A stretch of DNA of 64,000 nt from Kitasatospora sp. NBC_01250 (GTDB taxonomy: Bacteria > Actinomycetota > Actinomycetes > Streptomycetales > Streptomycetaceae). Position 1 is the stretch's first letter. Each line of letters opens with the position of its first letter. Positions 19,359 through 27,205 of this stretch are shown piece by piece. Under the pieces are notes generated by a model. The model made no database searches and was not told the DNA's origin. It worked only from the letters and a program-made list of their open reading frames with translations. The translations under genes and the position numbers were made by a program. The stretch spans positions 4,340,001 to 4,404,000 of the forward strand of contig NZ_CP108476.1 in assembly GCF_036226465.1 (NCBI RefSeq). The letters are read 5' to 3'.

Positions 19359-20239
19359 GCGGTCACCCCGCCGTCGCCGGCACCACCGCCGGCGCCACCG
19401 CCGGTGGCCGAGGTCACGGCCGCTGCGGGCGCGCTCGGCGCCGGCGCACCAGGGTAGCCGGCCGGCGGGCGCAACCTTTGACCCGGCTGCCCGCCCAGCT
19501 CGTACTTCAGCAGGCCGGCCGCCTTCTCGGGATCGGTCTCGCCCACCCCGTAGGAGGGGCAGAGCGCGGCGATCGGGCAGGCCCCGCAGGCCGGCTTGCG
19601 GGAGTGGCAGATCCGCCGCCCGTGGAAGACCACCCGGTGCGAGAGCATCGTCCACTCCGACTTCGGGAAGATCTCCGCGACGGCCGCCTCGACCGCCACC
19701 GGGTCCTCCTCGGTGGTCCAGCCGAACCGCCGGGCGAGCCGCCCGAAGTGGGTGTCCACGGTGATGCCCGGCACGCCGTAGGCGTTGCCCAGCACCACGT
19801 TGGCGGTCTTGCGGCCGACGCCCGGCAGGGTGACCATCTGCTCCAGCGTCCGCGGTACCTCGCCGCCGAACTCGTCGCGCAGCGCGATGGAGAGCCCGAT
19901 CAGCGACTTGGCCTTGTTCCGGAAGAAGCCGGTCGGGCGGATGATCTCCTCGAGCTCCTCCGGCACCGCCGCCGCCATGGCCGCGGGGTCGGGGTACGTC
20001 GCGAAGAGCACCGGCGTGGTCTGGTTCACCCGCAGGTCGGTGGTCTGCGCCGACAGCACGGTGGCCACCAGCAGCTCGAAGGGCGACTCGAAGTCGAGCT
20101 CCGGGTGCGCGTAGGGGTACAGCTCGGCCAGGGCCCGGTTGATCTTCCGAGCGCGGCGCACCATCGCCAGGTGTGATTCGGGCTTCTTCGGCTTCCCCGC
20201 CGGCGCGGCCACAGCCTTGCGGACCTTGCTCTCTGCCAT
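19355..20239 (-). CDS. nth: Endonuclease III
   Basis: A 294-residue DNA glycosylase/AP lyase for oxidised pyrimidines. The helix-hairpin-helix reads LPGVGRKTA with the catalytic Lys, the catalytic Asp is in VDTHFGRLARR, and the [4Fe-4S] cluster has the spacing C-x6-C-x2-C-x5-C in CHSRKPACGACPIAALC. It is longer than the roughly 211-residue E. coli enzyme because of a basic N-terminus and a 50-residue Ala/Pro/Gly tail. First gene of the nth-nudL-marP operon and divergent from crp. Confidence 0.95.
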   Translation of the reverse strand: MAESKVRKAVAAPAGKPKKPESHLAMVRRARKINRALAELYPYAHPELDFESPFELLVATVLSAQTTDLRVNQTTPVLFATYPDPAAMAAAVPEELEEIIRPTGFFRNKAKSLIGLSIALRDEFGGEVPRTLEQMVTLPGVGRKTANVVLGNAYGVPGITVDTHFGRLARRFGWTTEEDPVAVEAAVAEIFPKSEWTMLSHRVVFHGRRICHSRKPACGACPIAALCPSYGVGETDPEKAAGLLKYELGGQPGQRLRPPAGYPGAPAPSAPAAAVTSATGGGAGGGAGDGGVTA

Positions 20240-20304
20240 GCACGCAGGCTACGCCGGTTGGCCCAGCTCCCGCGGCCCTTTGCCCGGTGCCACGTCGTCC
20301 GGCT

Positions 20305-20320
20305 GTGACCGATCGGTAAC
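20305..20320. promoter_or_regulatory. Palindrome in the nth/crp divergent region, candidate Crp autoregulatory site
   Basis: GTGACCGATCGGTAAC matches its reverse complement at 14 of 16 positions. It lies 66 bp before the nth start and 180 bp before the crp start. It resembles the GTG-containing half sites reported for streptomycete Crp, which suggests autoregulation; not demonstrated. Confidence 0.4.
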
Positions 20321-20499
20321 CAATGCGTACGGATGGCCCTGTACCGGACTCGGCAACGCCCCCCTCCTCATATGATCGGAGCGACATACGTCATGCTTGG
20401 TGATGAAGACCACTGTTTCTCCATCGCCGACGTATGGAGGAGCACCAGCACGCGAGCCGTCCGTGGGCCCACCGCGGGCGGCTGACAAGGAGGAAGCAC

Positions 20500-21174
20500 G
20501 TGGACGATGTTCTGCGGCGCGCAGCGCTCTTCGCGGCGCTCGACGACGAACAGGCCGGCGAGCTGCGCGCTTCCATGACCGAGGTGACCCTCGCCCGTGG
20601 CGAGTCGCTCTTCCACGAGGGCGACCCCGGCGACCGGCTCTACGTGGTCGCCGAGGGCAAGGTGAAGCTGCACCGGGCGTCGCCGGACGGCCGCGAGAAC
20701 ATGCTCGCGGTGCTCGGCCCCAGCGAGATGATCGGCGAGCTCTCGCTCTTCGACCCGGGCCCGCGCACCGCCACCGCGAGCGCGCTGACCGAGGTCAAGC
20801 TGCTGGGCCTGGGCCACGGTGACCTGCAGCCCTGGCTGCACGCGCGCCCCGAGGTCTCCATCGCGCTGCTGCGCGCGATCGCCCGCCGACTGCGGCGGAC
20901 CAACGACGTGATGAGCGACCTGGTCTTCTCGGACGTGCCGGGCCGGGTGGCCAAGGCGCTGCTCGACCTCTCGCGCCGCTTCGGCGTGCAGTCCGAGGAG
21001 GGCATCCACGTCGCCCACGACCTGACCCAGGAGGAGCTCGCCCAGCTGGTCGGCGCCTCCCGGGAGACCGTGAACAAGGCACTGGCCGACTTCGCCGGGC
21101 GCGGCTGGCTCAAGCTGGAGGCCCGCGCGGTGGTCCTGATGGACGTCGAGCGCCTCTCCCGCCGCTCGCGCTGA
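20500..21174 (+). CDS. crp: Crp/Fnr-family transcription regulator Crp
   Basis: A 224-residue homologue of streptomycete Crp, a global regulator of germination and antibiotic production. Residues 1-115 are a cyclic-nucleotide-binding beta roll (GDRLYVVAEGKVKL, GELSLFDPGPRTA). The C-terminal winged helix contains LTQEELAQLVGASRETVNKA. The GTG at 20500 follows AAGGAGGAAG; an upstream ATG at 20434 is in frame but has no ribosome site. Adjacent nth on the opposite strand is the usual streptomycete arrangement. Confidence 0.93.
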   Translation: MDDVLRRAALFAALDDEQAGELRASMTEVTLARGESLFHEGDPGDRLYVVAEGKVKLHRASPDGRENMLAVLGPSEMIGELSLFDPGPRTATASALTEVKLLGLGHGDLQPWLHARPEVSIALLRAIARRLRRTNDVMSDLVFSDVPGRVAKALLDLSRRFGVQSEEGIHVAHDLTQEELAQLVGASRETVNKALADFAGRGWLKLEARAVVLMDVERLSRRSR

Positions 21175-21202
21175 CCCTGCCCCTTTCACTGACACCGCCG
21201 CT

Positions 21203-21236
21203 CGCGCCGTCCGATCCGCCTGGATCGGGCGGCGCG
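21203..21236. terminator. Bidirectional terminator between crp and the MBL hydrolase
   Basis: A 15-base stem (21203-21217 with 21222-21236, one T-G pair) around loop GCCT lies in the 79-bp gap between convergent genes. Confidence 0.75.
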
Positions 21237-21253
21237 CGTGCGTCGCGGGCAGC

Positions 21254-22075
21254 TCAGATCAGCCCGTGGTCCTCCAGGTAGCGCAGCTGGGCCCGGACGG
21301 AGAGTTCGGCGGCCGGCCAGAGCGCCCGGTCCACATCGGCGTAGACCCGGGCCACCACCTGCTCGGCCGTGCGGCAGCCGTTCTCCACCGCCGTCTCCAC
21401 CTGGGCCAGCCGGGCCGCCCGGTGGGCCAGGTAGTACTCGACCGTGCCGAGCGCGTCGGCCAGCACCGGCCCGTGCCCCGGCAGCACCGTGCGCACGCCG
21501 TGCTCCACGGCCAGCGCCCGCAGCCGGCGCAGCGAGTCGAGGTAGTCGCCGAGCAGCCCGTCGGGATGGGCGACCATCGTGGTCCCACGGCCCAGCACGG
21601 TGTCCCCGGTGAGGATCGCCCCGTCCGCCGGGAGGTGGAAGGTGAGCGAGTCGGCCGTGTGGCCGGGGGTGGGCACCACCCGCAGCTCCAGCCCACCGAC
21701 CTCCACCACCTGTCCGCCGTGCAACCCCTCCTCGCCCAGGCGCAGCGCCGGGTCCAGGGCCCGCACCGCCGTGCCGGTCAGCTCGGCGAACCGGGCGGCT
21801 CCCTCGGCGTGGTCGTGGTGACCGTGGGTGAGCAGGGTGAGCGCGATCCGCTTGCCGCGCCGCTCGGCCTCGGCGATCACCGCGCGCAGGTGGCCCTCGT
21901 CCAGCGGCCCGGGGTCGATCACCACGGCGAGCTCGGAGTCGGGCTCGGCGAGCAGCCAGGTGTTGGTGCCGTCCAGGGTCATCGGGGACGGGTTGGGGGC
22001 GAGCACGCAGAACGCGCGCTCGGTGGCGGCACCGCCGACGGTGGCGGCGGGGTCACCAGGGAGCAGACCGGTCAC
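21254..22075 (-). CDS. MBL-fold metallo-hydrolase
   Basis: A 273-residue metallo-beta-lactamase-fold protein. The metal motif THGHHDHAEG (His84, His86, Asp88, His89) is intact, with later ligands in PTPGHTADS, LTGDTVLG and VLPGHGP. The C-terminal part carries LRYLEDHGLI, a winged-helix-like tail common in LACTB2-type hydrolases. LACTB2 relatives are RNases; others are thioesterases, so the substrate is open. GTG start at 22075, last gene of a reverse-strand group that includes the NUDIX gene upstream. Confidence 0.85.
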   Translation of the reverse strand: MTGLLPGDPAATVGGAATERAFCVLAPNPSPMTLDGTNTWLLAEPDSELAVVIDPGPLDEGHLRAVIAEAERRGKRIALTLLTHGHHDHAEGAARFAELTGTAVRALDPALRLGEEGLHGGQVVEVGGLELRVVPTPGHTADSLTFHLPADGAILTGDTVLGRGTTMVAHPDGLLGDYLDSLRRLRALAVEHGVRTVLPGHGPVLADALGTVEYYLAHRAARLAQVETAVENGCRTAEQVVARVYADVDRALWPAAELSVRAQLRYLEDHGLI

Positions 22076-22103
22076 GGAGGAGTCCTCGCAGGAGTGGGGG
22101 GAG

Positions 22104-22337
22104 TCAGGTCCCGCTGGGCAGCCGCTCGCTCCCGGCGGCGGGCGCCGGTGCCGGTGTCAGCAGCACCCGCGGCGGCAGCCCCCGCGCCGGCAGGGCGCGG
22201 ACCAGCGCGCGCTGGCGGAGATCGGCCGGTGGCCTGGGGCCCTCGCAGGCCAGCGGGCGGGTCAGCGGCCGCAGGGCCGTGGTGCTCGGGGCGGAGTGCC
22301 GGTCGGCGAGCAGGCGAGCCACGTCATTGTGGATCAT
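22104..22337 (-). CDS. Small hypothetical protein between NUDIX and MBL genes
   Basis: A 77-residue protein starting MIHNDVARLLADRHSAPS. Nearly all third positions are G or C, which supports real coding. The ATG overlaps the end of the NUDIX gene by 14 bases and the stop lies 28 bp before the MBL start, so it fits an operon. The sequence is rich in Arg, Pro, Leu and Ala with no membrane segment. No family or function is recognised. Confidence 0.6.
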   Translation of the reverse strand: MIHNDVARLLADRHSAPSTTALRPLTRPLACEGPRPPADLRQRALVRALPARGLPPRVLLTPAPAPAAGSERLPSGT

Positions 22338-23232
22338 CGGCTGGGGGTCCTTCCTCGGGGTAGTCGCCATCGATGGTCAGCTCTTCATACCCCGACCACC
22401 GAACGGTCATACGATCACCCATCACCTCGGCCTGGCCCAGCACCGGGGCCAGGGTCCGGCGGCCGGCCGCCGCCAGCGCCTGGGCCGCGGTGCCGTACGG
22501 CTGCAGCTCGCGCAGGACCGAGACGGTCGGCGGGAGCATCCCGTAGCGGCCCTCGGCGTGGCCCCGGACGGCTTCGGTGGGGCTCAGCCAGGCCACCCGG
22601 TCCGCCTCGCCGACCTCGCGCGCGGCGCGCTGACCGGACGGCAGCGCGGCCACGAAGAACCAGGTGTCGTAGCGCCGTTCCTCGAAGGCCGGGGTGATCC
22701 AGCGGGCCCAGCCGCCCAGCAGGTCGCTGCGCAGCACCAGCGCGTGCTCGCGGCAGAACTCGGCGAAGGAGATCTCGTGCGCCTCCAGTGCGGCCCGCTC
22801 GGCGCTCCAGTCGCGCTCGGGTGCCATGGTGTGCGCGTCGGGCCCGGCCAGCAGCACGCCGACCTCCTCGAAGGTCTCGCGGACCGCCGCGCAGACCACC
22901 GCCTGGGCGGTGGCCCGGTCGACCCCGAGCCGCGCGGCCCACTCCTGCGGGCCGGGTCCGGCCCAGGCCGGCGCCTGCTCGGCGTCGCGCGGGTCCACCC
23001 CGCCGCCCGGGTAGGCGTACATCCCGGCGGCGAAGGCCATCGAGGTGCGGCGGCGCAGCAGGTAGGCCTGCGGCCCCTCGGTGCCTTCGCCGTCGCGCAG
23101 CAGCACCACGGTGGCGGCCGGCTTGGGGACCACCGGGGTCAGCCGACCGGCCGCCAGCGCCCGGATCCGGGCGGGCCAGCCGGGCGGCATGGGGGGAGCG
23201 GCCGCGGGCGGGCCGGAGAGATTCGCTGCCAT
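22324..23232 (-). CDS. NUDIX hydrolase (NUDT19-like)
   Basis: A 302-residue NUDIX-fold protein. YLLRRRTSMAFAAGMYAYPG is followed by the box element AAVRETFEEVGVLL. The long spacing between the GG(G)VD region and REtFEEvG and the overall length resemble NUDT7/NUDT19-like acyl-CoA diphosphatases rather than MutT. The substrate is uncertain. The stop overlaps the small downstream gene. Confidence 0.85.
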   Translation of the reverse strand: MAANLSGPPAAAPPMPPGWPARIRALAAGRLTPVVPKPAATVVLLRDGEGTEGPQAYLLRRRTSMAFAAGMYAYPGGGVDPRDAEQAPAWAGPGPQEWAARLGVDRATAQAVVCAAVRETFEEVGVLLAGPDAHTMAPERDWSAERAALEAHEISFAEFCREHALVLRSDLLGGWARWITPAFEERRYDTWFFVAALPSGQRAAREVGEADRVAWLSPTEAVRGHAEGRYGMLPPTVSVLRELQPYGTAAQALAAAGRRTLAPVLGQAEVMGDRMTVRWSGYEELTIDGDYPEEGPPADDPQ

Positions 23233-23305
23233 GCCCGGATGCTATGCATCCGGGCCCGGCGCTGAGAAGGCCCGCCCGCCGCGGCCCCGGGTGTCGGCCA
23301 GCAGG

Positions 23306-23770
23306 TCAGGCCCGGACCCGGACCTGGATCTCGACCTCGACCGGCGCGTCCAGCGGCAGCACCGCGACGCCCACCGCGCTGCGCGCGTGGACGCCGGCCG
23401 CGCCGAGCACCTGGCCGAGCAGCTCACTGGCGCCGTTGATCACGCCGGGCTGGCCGGTGAAGTCGGGGGCGGAGGCCACGAAGCCGACCACCTTGACCAC
23501 CTGCTCGATCTTGTCCAGGTCGCCGATCACCGACTTCACGGCGGCCAGCGCGTTGAGCGCGCAGATCGCCGCCAGCTCCTTGGCCTGCTCGGCGGTCACC
23601 TCGGCACCGACCTTGCCAGTGTGCTCCAGCTTGCCCCGCACCATCGGCAGCTGGCCGGAGGTCAGCACGTGGTCGCCCGAGCGCACCGCCGGGACGTACG
23701 CGGCCACCGGGGCGGCCACCTCCGGGAGGGTCAGGCCGAGTTCGGCCAGCCGGCTCTCGACCGTGCCCAT
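23306..23770 (-). CDS. RidA-family protein
   Basis: A 154-residue YjgF/YER057c/UK114 (RidA) protein. These form trimers; true RidA deaminates reactive enamine/imine intermediates from PLP enzymes. The expected Arg that binds the substrate carboxylate near residue 105 is not obvious: the matching region reads INGASELLGQVLGAAGVHAR. This and the greater length suggest the longer Rid7-like group. The ATG overlaps the stop of the upstream small gene (TGATG), indicating coupling. Confidence 0.85.
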   Translation of the reverse strand: MGTVESRLAELGLTLPEVAAPVAAYVPAVRSGDHVLTSGQLPMVRGKLEHTGKVGAEVTAEQAKELAAICALNALAAVKSVIGDLDKIEQVVKVVGFVASAPDFTGQPGVINGASELLGQVLGAAGVHARSAVGVAVLPLDAPVEVEIQVRVRA

Positions 23771-23925
23771 CAGTTCTTCTCCCGCTTGAGGTAGGCCACC
23801 AGCTGCTCGGGGTTCGGCCCGGGCACGACCTGGACCAGCTCCCAGCCGTCCTCGCCCCAGGTGTCCAGGATCTGCTTGGTCGCGTGCACGAGCAGCGGCA
23901 CCGTTACGTATTCCCACTTGGTCAT
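23770..23925 (-). CDS. DUF4177-like small protein
   Basis: A 51-residue protein starting MTKWEYVTVPLLVH, with the core WGEDGWELVQVVPGP typical of DUF4177 proteins. The function of the family is unknown. It is the first gene of a pair with the RidA-family gene, and the stop and start overlap. The pairing with RidA just before the ArsA-like ATPases is recalled as conserved in streptomycetes. Confidence 0.8.
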   Translation of the reverse strand: MTKWEYVTVPLLVHATKQILDTWGEDGWELVQVVPGPNPEQLVAYLKREKN

Positions 23926-24077
23926 GGGGCTGACTCTAGACCGTCCGCGCACGGCGCCGTCCGATGTGAGGTGGGACACAATGCGGGCCGTGAGGGCGGT
24001 CGGCACCCGGATGGTCCCGGCATCGGGCGCGGGCGCTGGTTACGCTCGCGAGGAGGCCCAGTGGAGGGAGACGGAGC

Positions 24078-25184
24078 GTGCCGAGGAGCCAGGAGCCGAG
24101 CCAGGCCCAGCAGCCGGCCGACGCCGAGCAGCCCGCCGAGGTGACCGGCGGCCCCGACTGGGAGGGCGTGCGGCTGCACGTGGTCAGCGGGAAGGGCGGC
24201 ACCGGCAAGACCACCGTGGCGGCCGCACTCGCGCTCGCGCTGGCCGCCGAGGGGCGGCGGACCCTGCTGATCGAGGTGGAGGGCCGTCAGGGCATCGCCG
24301 AGCTGTTCGGCAGCTCCGCGCTGCCCTACGAGGAGCGCAAGATCGCCGCCGTCTCCCCGGCCAGGCTGGGCCGGGCCGGGCACGGCACCGGCGAGGTGTT
24401 CGCGCTGGCCATCGATCCCGAGCAGGCGCTGCTCGAGTACCTCGACATGTTCTACAAGCTCGGCCGGGCCGGGAAGGCGCTGCAGAAGGTCGGCTTCGTC
24501 GACTTCGCCACCACCATCGCCCCGGGCGTGCGCGACGTGCTGCTGACCGGCAAGGCCTGCGAGGCGGCCCGGCGCAAGGGGCCGGACGGGCGCCCGGTGT
24601 ACGACGCGGTGGTGATGGACGCCCCGCCCACCGGCCGGCTCACCCGGTTCCTGAACGTCAACTCCGAGGTCGCCGGGCTCGCCCGTTTCGGTCCGATACA
24701 CAGTCAGGCCCAGGCGGTGATGGGCGTGTTGAAGTCGCCGCAGACCGCGGTGCACCTGGTCACCCTGCTGGAGGAGATGCCGGTGCAGGAGACCGTGGAC
24801 GGCTTCACCGAGCTGCGCGAGGCCGGGCTGCCGGTGGGCGGGGTGCTGGTCAACATGGTGCGCCCGCCGGTGCTGGACGCGGCGGCCGTGGCCGCGGCGC
24901 ACGGCGACCACCGCGAGGAGGTGGCCCTCGCGCTGGTGGAGGCCGGCCTCGGCGGCCGGTCGCGCAGTGCGCAGACCCGGCGGGCGGCGGTGGAGCCGCT
25001 GCTCGACCCCCTGCTCGCCCAGGCCCGCGAGCACGCCGAACGGGTGACACTGGAGCGCGAACAGCGGGCCGACCTGCGCGCGCTGGCGCTGCCGACGTAC
25101 GAGCTTCCGCTGCTCAGCGGCGGCGTGGACCTGGGCGGGCTGTACCGGCTGGCCGGCGAGTTGAAGGGGCAGGGCGCGGCATGA
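24078..25184 (+). CDS. ArsA-family ATPase, first of a pair
   Basis: A 368-residue P-loop ATPase of the ArsA/GET3 type. The deviant Walker A GKGGTGKTT lies near residues 38-46, and VVMDAPPTGRLTRFLN is the switch/Walker B zone. Arsenite-efflux or tail-anchored-protein partners are absent, so it is not a classical ArsA. It overlaps the second ATPase by four bases (ATGA), and the two may form one heterodimeric machine equivalent to the two halves of ArsA (inference). The GTG start follows GGGAGACGGAG. Confidence 0.88.
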   Translation: MPRSQEPSQAQQPADAEQPAEVTGGPDWEGVRLHVVSGKGGTGKTTVAAALALALAAEGRRTLLIEVEGRQGIAELFGSSALPYEERKIAAVSPARLGRAGHGTGEVFALAIDPEQALLEYLDMFYKLGRAGKALQKVGFVDFATTIAPGVRDVLLTGKACEAARRKGPDGRPVYDAVVMDAPPTGRLTRFLNVNSEVAGLARFGPIHSQAQAVMGVLKSPQTAVHLVTLLEEMPVQETVDGFTELREAGLPVGGVLVNMVRPPVLDAAAVAAAHGDHREEVALALVEAGLGGRSRSAQTRRAAVEPLLDPLLAQAREHAERVTLEREQRADLRALALPTYELPLLSGGVDLGGLYRLAGELKGQGAA

Positions 25185-26398
25185 GCTCCAGCACGACCGG
25201 CAGCGGCGGCGGCGAGGGTGCCGGCGGCACCCTCGACGTCGACCGGCTGATCGACAACCCGGGCACCCGGATCATCGTCTGCTGCGGCTCGGGCGGCGTG
25301 GGCAAGACCACCACCGCCGCCGCGATCGGCCTGCGCGCCGCCGAGCGCGGCCGGCGGACCGTGGTGCTGACCATCGACCCGGCGCGCCGGCTGGCCCAGT
25401 CGATGGGCCTGACCGAGCTGGACAACACCCCGCGCCCGGTGAAGGGCGTGGCCACCGCGACCGGCCCCGGCGAACTGCACGCCATGATGCTGGACATGAA
25501 GCGGACCTTCGACGAGGTCGTGCTCGCCCATGCCGACCCCGAGCGGGCGCGGGCGATCCTGGAGAACCCCTTCTACCAGTCGCTCTCGGCTGGCTTCGCG
25601 GGCACCCAGGAGTACATGGCGATGGAGAAGCTCGGTCAGCTCCAGGCCACCGGGGAGTGGGACCTGATCGTGGTGGACACGCCGCCCTCACGCTCGGCGC
25701 TGGACTTCCTGGACGCGCCGGGCCGGCTCGGCTCCTTCCTGGACGGCAAGATCATCCGGGTGCTGATGACCCCCGCGAAGGTCGGCGGGCGCAGCGCGAT
25801 GAAGTTCCTCAACGTCGGGATGGGCCTGCTCACCGGCACCCTGGGCAAGATCTTCGGCGCCCAGCTGCTGACCGACCTGCAGACCTTCGTGGCCGCCATG
25901 GACTCGATGTTCGGCGGCTTCCGGGAACGGGCGGAGAGCACCTACCAGCTGCTCAAGGCGCAGGGCACGGCCTTCCTGGTGGTCGCCGCGCCGGAGCGGG
26001 ACGCGCTGCGCGAGGCCGCGTACTTCGTGGACCGGCTGGCGGCCGACCAGATGCCGCTGGCCGGCCTGGTGCTCAACCGGGTGCACGCCACCGGCGCCCC
26101 GCAGCTCACCGCGGAGCGCGCACAGGCGGCGGCGCAGGCCCTGGAGGAGAACGGCGGGGAGCACGAGCCGGGGCAGGCCGACGCGGAGGCGCTGGCCGCC
26201 GGGCTGCTGCGGCTGCACGCGGAGCGGGTCGAGGTGATGGGCCGTGAGCGGCGGACCAGGGACCGGTTCGTCTCGGTCTATCCCGATGTGCCCATGGTGG
26301 AGGTGCCGGCACTGGCGGGGGATGTGCACGACCTCCATGGTCTGCGCCTGATCGGGCGTCAACTCGCGGGCGATCCGACGGGGTCGGACCGGTCGTAG
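25181..26398 (+). CDS. ArsA-family ATPase, second of a pair
   Basis: A 405-residue partner of the preceding ATPase. The Walker A is CGSGGVGKTTTAAAIG near residues 30-45; the switch region reads VVDTPPSRSALDFLDAPGRL. It is better conserved with GET3/ArsA in the region after the P-loop. Both ATPases lie just upstream of wblA, convergent with it, an arrangement known in streptomycetes. The role may involve membrane-protein targeting or stress, but it is unproven. Confidence 0.88.
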   Translation: MSSSTTGSGGGEGAGGTLDVDRLIDNPGTRIIVCCGSGGVGKTTTAAAIGLRAAERGRRTVVLTIDPARRLAQSMGLTELDNTPRPVKGVATATGPGELHAMMLDMKRTFDEVVLAHADPERARAILENPFYQSLSAGFAGTQEYMAMEKLGQLQATGEWDLIVVDTPPSRSALDFLDAPGRLGSFLDGKIIRVLMTPAKVGGRSAMKFLNVGMGLLTGTLGKIFGAQLLTDLQTFVAAMDSMFGGFRERAESTYQLLKAQGTAFLVVAAPERDALREAAYFVDRLAADQMPLAGLVLNRVHATGAPQLTAERAQAAAQALEENGGEHEPGQADAEALAAGLLRLHAERVEVMGRERRTRDRFVSVYPDVPMVEVPALAGDVHDLHGLRLIGRQLAGDPTGSDRS

Positions 26399-26417
26399 TC
26401 GAAGGACCGGTGCGACA

Positions 26418-26445
26418 GGGCGACCCCGTGATGTCGGGGCCGCCC
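26418..26445. terminator. Hairpin between the ArsA pair and wblA
   Basis: GGGCGACCCC (26418-26427) pairs with GGGGCCGCCC (26436-26445) with one mismatch around an eight-base loop. It abuts the wblA stop and lies 19 bp after the ArsA gene, so it serves both directions. Confidence 0.6.
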
Positions 26446-26447
26446 GG

Positions 26448-26771
26448 TCAGCCGGCCTGCGCGTAGTCCGAGAGGATCACGCCGGTGGCGAGCGACTCCT
26501 CGTACTCCGTGCGCGCGGTCTCCAGCAGGCGGCGCCAGGAGATCACCGTCGGGCGGCGGCGCAGCAGCGCCCTGCGCTCCCGCTCGGTCATCCCGCCCCA
26601 GACGCCGAACTCCACCCGGTTGTCCAACGCGTCCGCCAGGCACTCGGTGCGCACCGGACACCCGCTGCACACCGCCTTCGCCCGGTTCTGCGCCGCCCCC
26701 TGAACGAACAGTTCATCCGGATCACTCGTGCGGCAGGCAGCCTGCGCACTCCAGTCGTCTACCCAGCCCAT
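26448..26771 (-). CDS. wblA: WhiB-like developmental regulator WblA
   Basis: A 107-residue iron-sulfur protein. The four cluster cysteines are in SAQAACRTS, AVCSGCPVRTEC (C-x2-C-x5-C), and the G[VI]WGG turn reads VEFGVWGGMTERERR, followed by the basic DNA-binding RRALLRRRPT. This is the WblA type, which controls the switch to sporulation and represses antibiotic pathways. The ATG at 26771 is chosen because GGGAGAGGA lies about ten bases upstream; an upstream ATG at 26828 would add 19 residues. Two palindromes lie in the 434-bp region shared with the PBP gene. Confidence 0.95.
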   Translation of the reverse strand: MGWVDDWSAQAACRTSDPDELFVQGAAQNRAKAVCSGCPVRTECLADALDNRVEFGVWGGMTERERRALLRRRPTVISWRRLLETARTEYEESLATGVILSDYAQAG

Positions 26772-26882
26772 CCCGGCGCCGTCCTCTCCCGAATCGAGGC
26801 TCCCCCACGGCGGCAACGGCATACTCACCGCAGCCAGTTGAGGACGTTACGGAAGATTGGCGGAGCGCAACAGCCCCTTGGG

Positions 26883-26909
26883 GTCCAATCTCGAATGACC
26901 CGATTGGAC
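26883..26909. promoter_or_regulatory. Inverted repeat upstream of wblA (proximal site)
   Basis: GTCCAATC (26883-26890) and GATTGGAC (26902-26909) are perfect inverted copies separated by 11 bases, about 110 bp before the chosen wblA start. The region is otherwise non-coding. Confidence 0.5.
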
Positions 26910-26924
26910 TATGGGTGCCGGTCA

Positions 26925-26944
26925 GATCACTCGTTGGAGTGATC
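26925..26944. promoter_or_regulatory. Inverted repeat upstream of wblA (distal site)
   Basis: GATCACTCGTTGGAGTGATC has perfect eight-base arms and a four-base spacer. Its halves TCACTC and GAGTGA fit the BldD half-site patterns TNACNC and GNGTNA, but the spacing is wider than the published BldD box. Its centre is about 39 bp upstream of the centre of the proximal repeat. Confidence 0.5.
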
Positions 26945-27205
26945 GCAGGTCGTAAGGCTTGCACCCGTCCCGATCGTCCACTTTGACGCCACTTTCGTCA
27001 CAGAGCGCCACAGCGCCCCGCGGGACACGCCCTCACACGGAGGCCGGAGGGCCGCACCAGTCGCCTCATAACCCGTCAAATGGGACAACTCTAAACACTC
27101 ACAGGAGTGTCCGGGTTTCACAGAGCGAAGCTGTCGCAAGCTTGTGACAAGCGTAGGCGAACACCTGCCCTCTTGCCCTGGATTTGGCAACGTAGAGTCC
27201 TCCCT

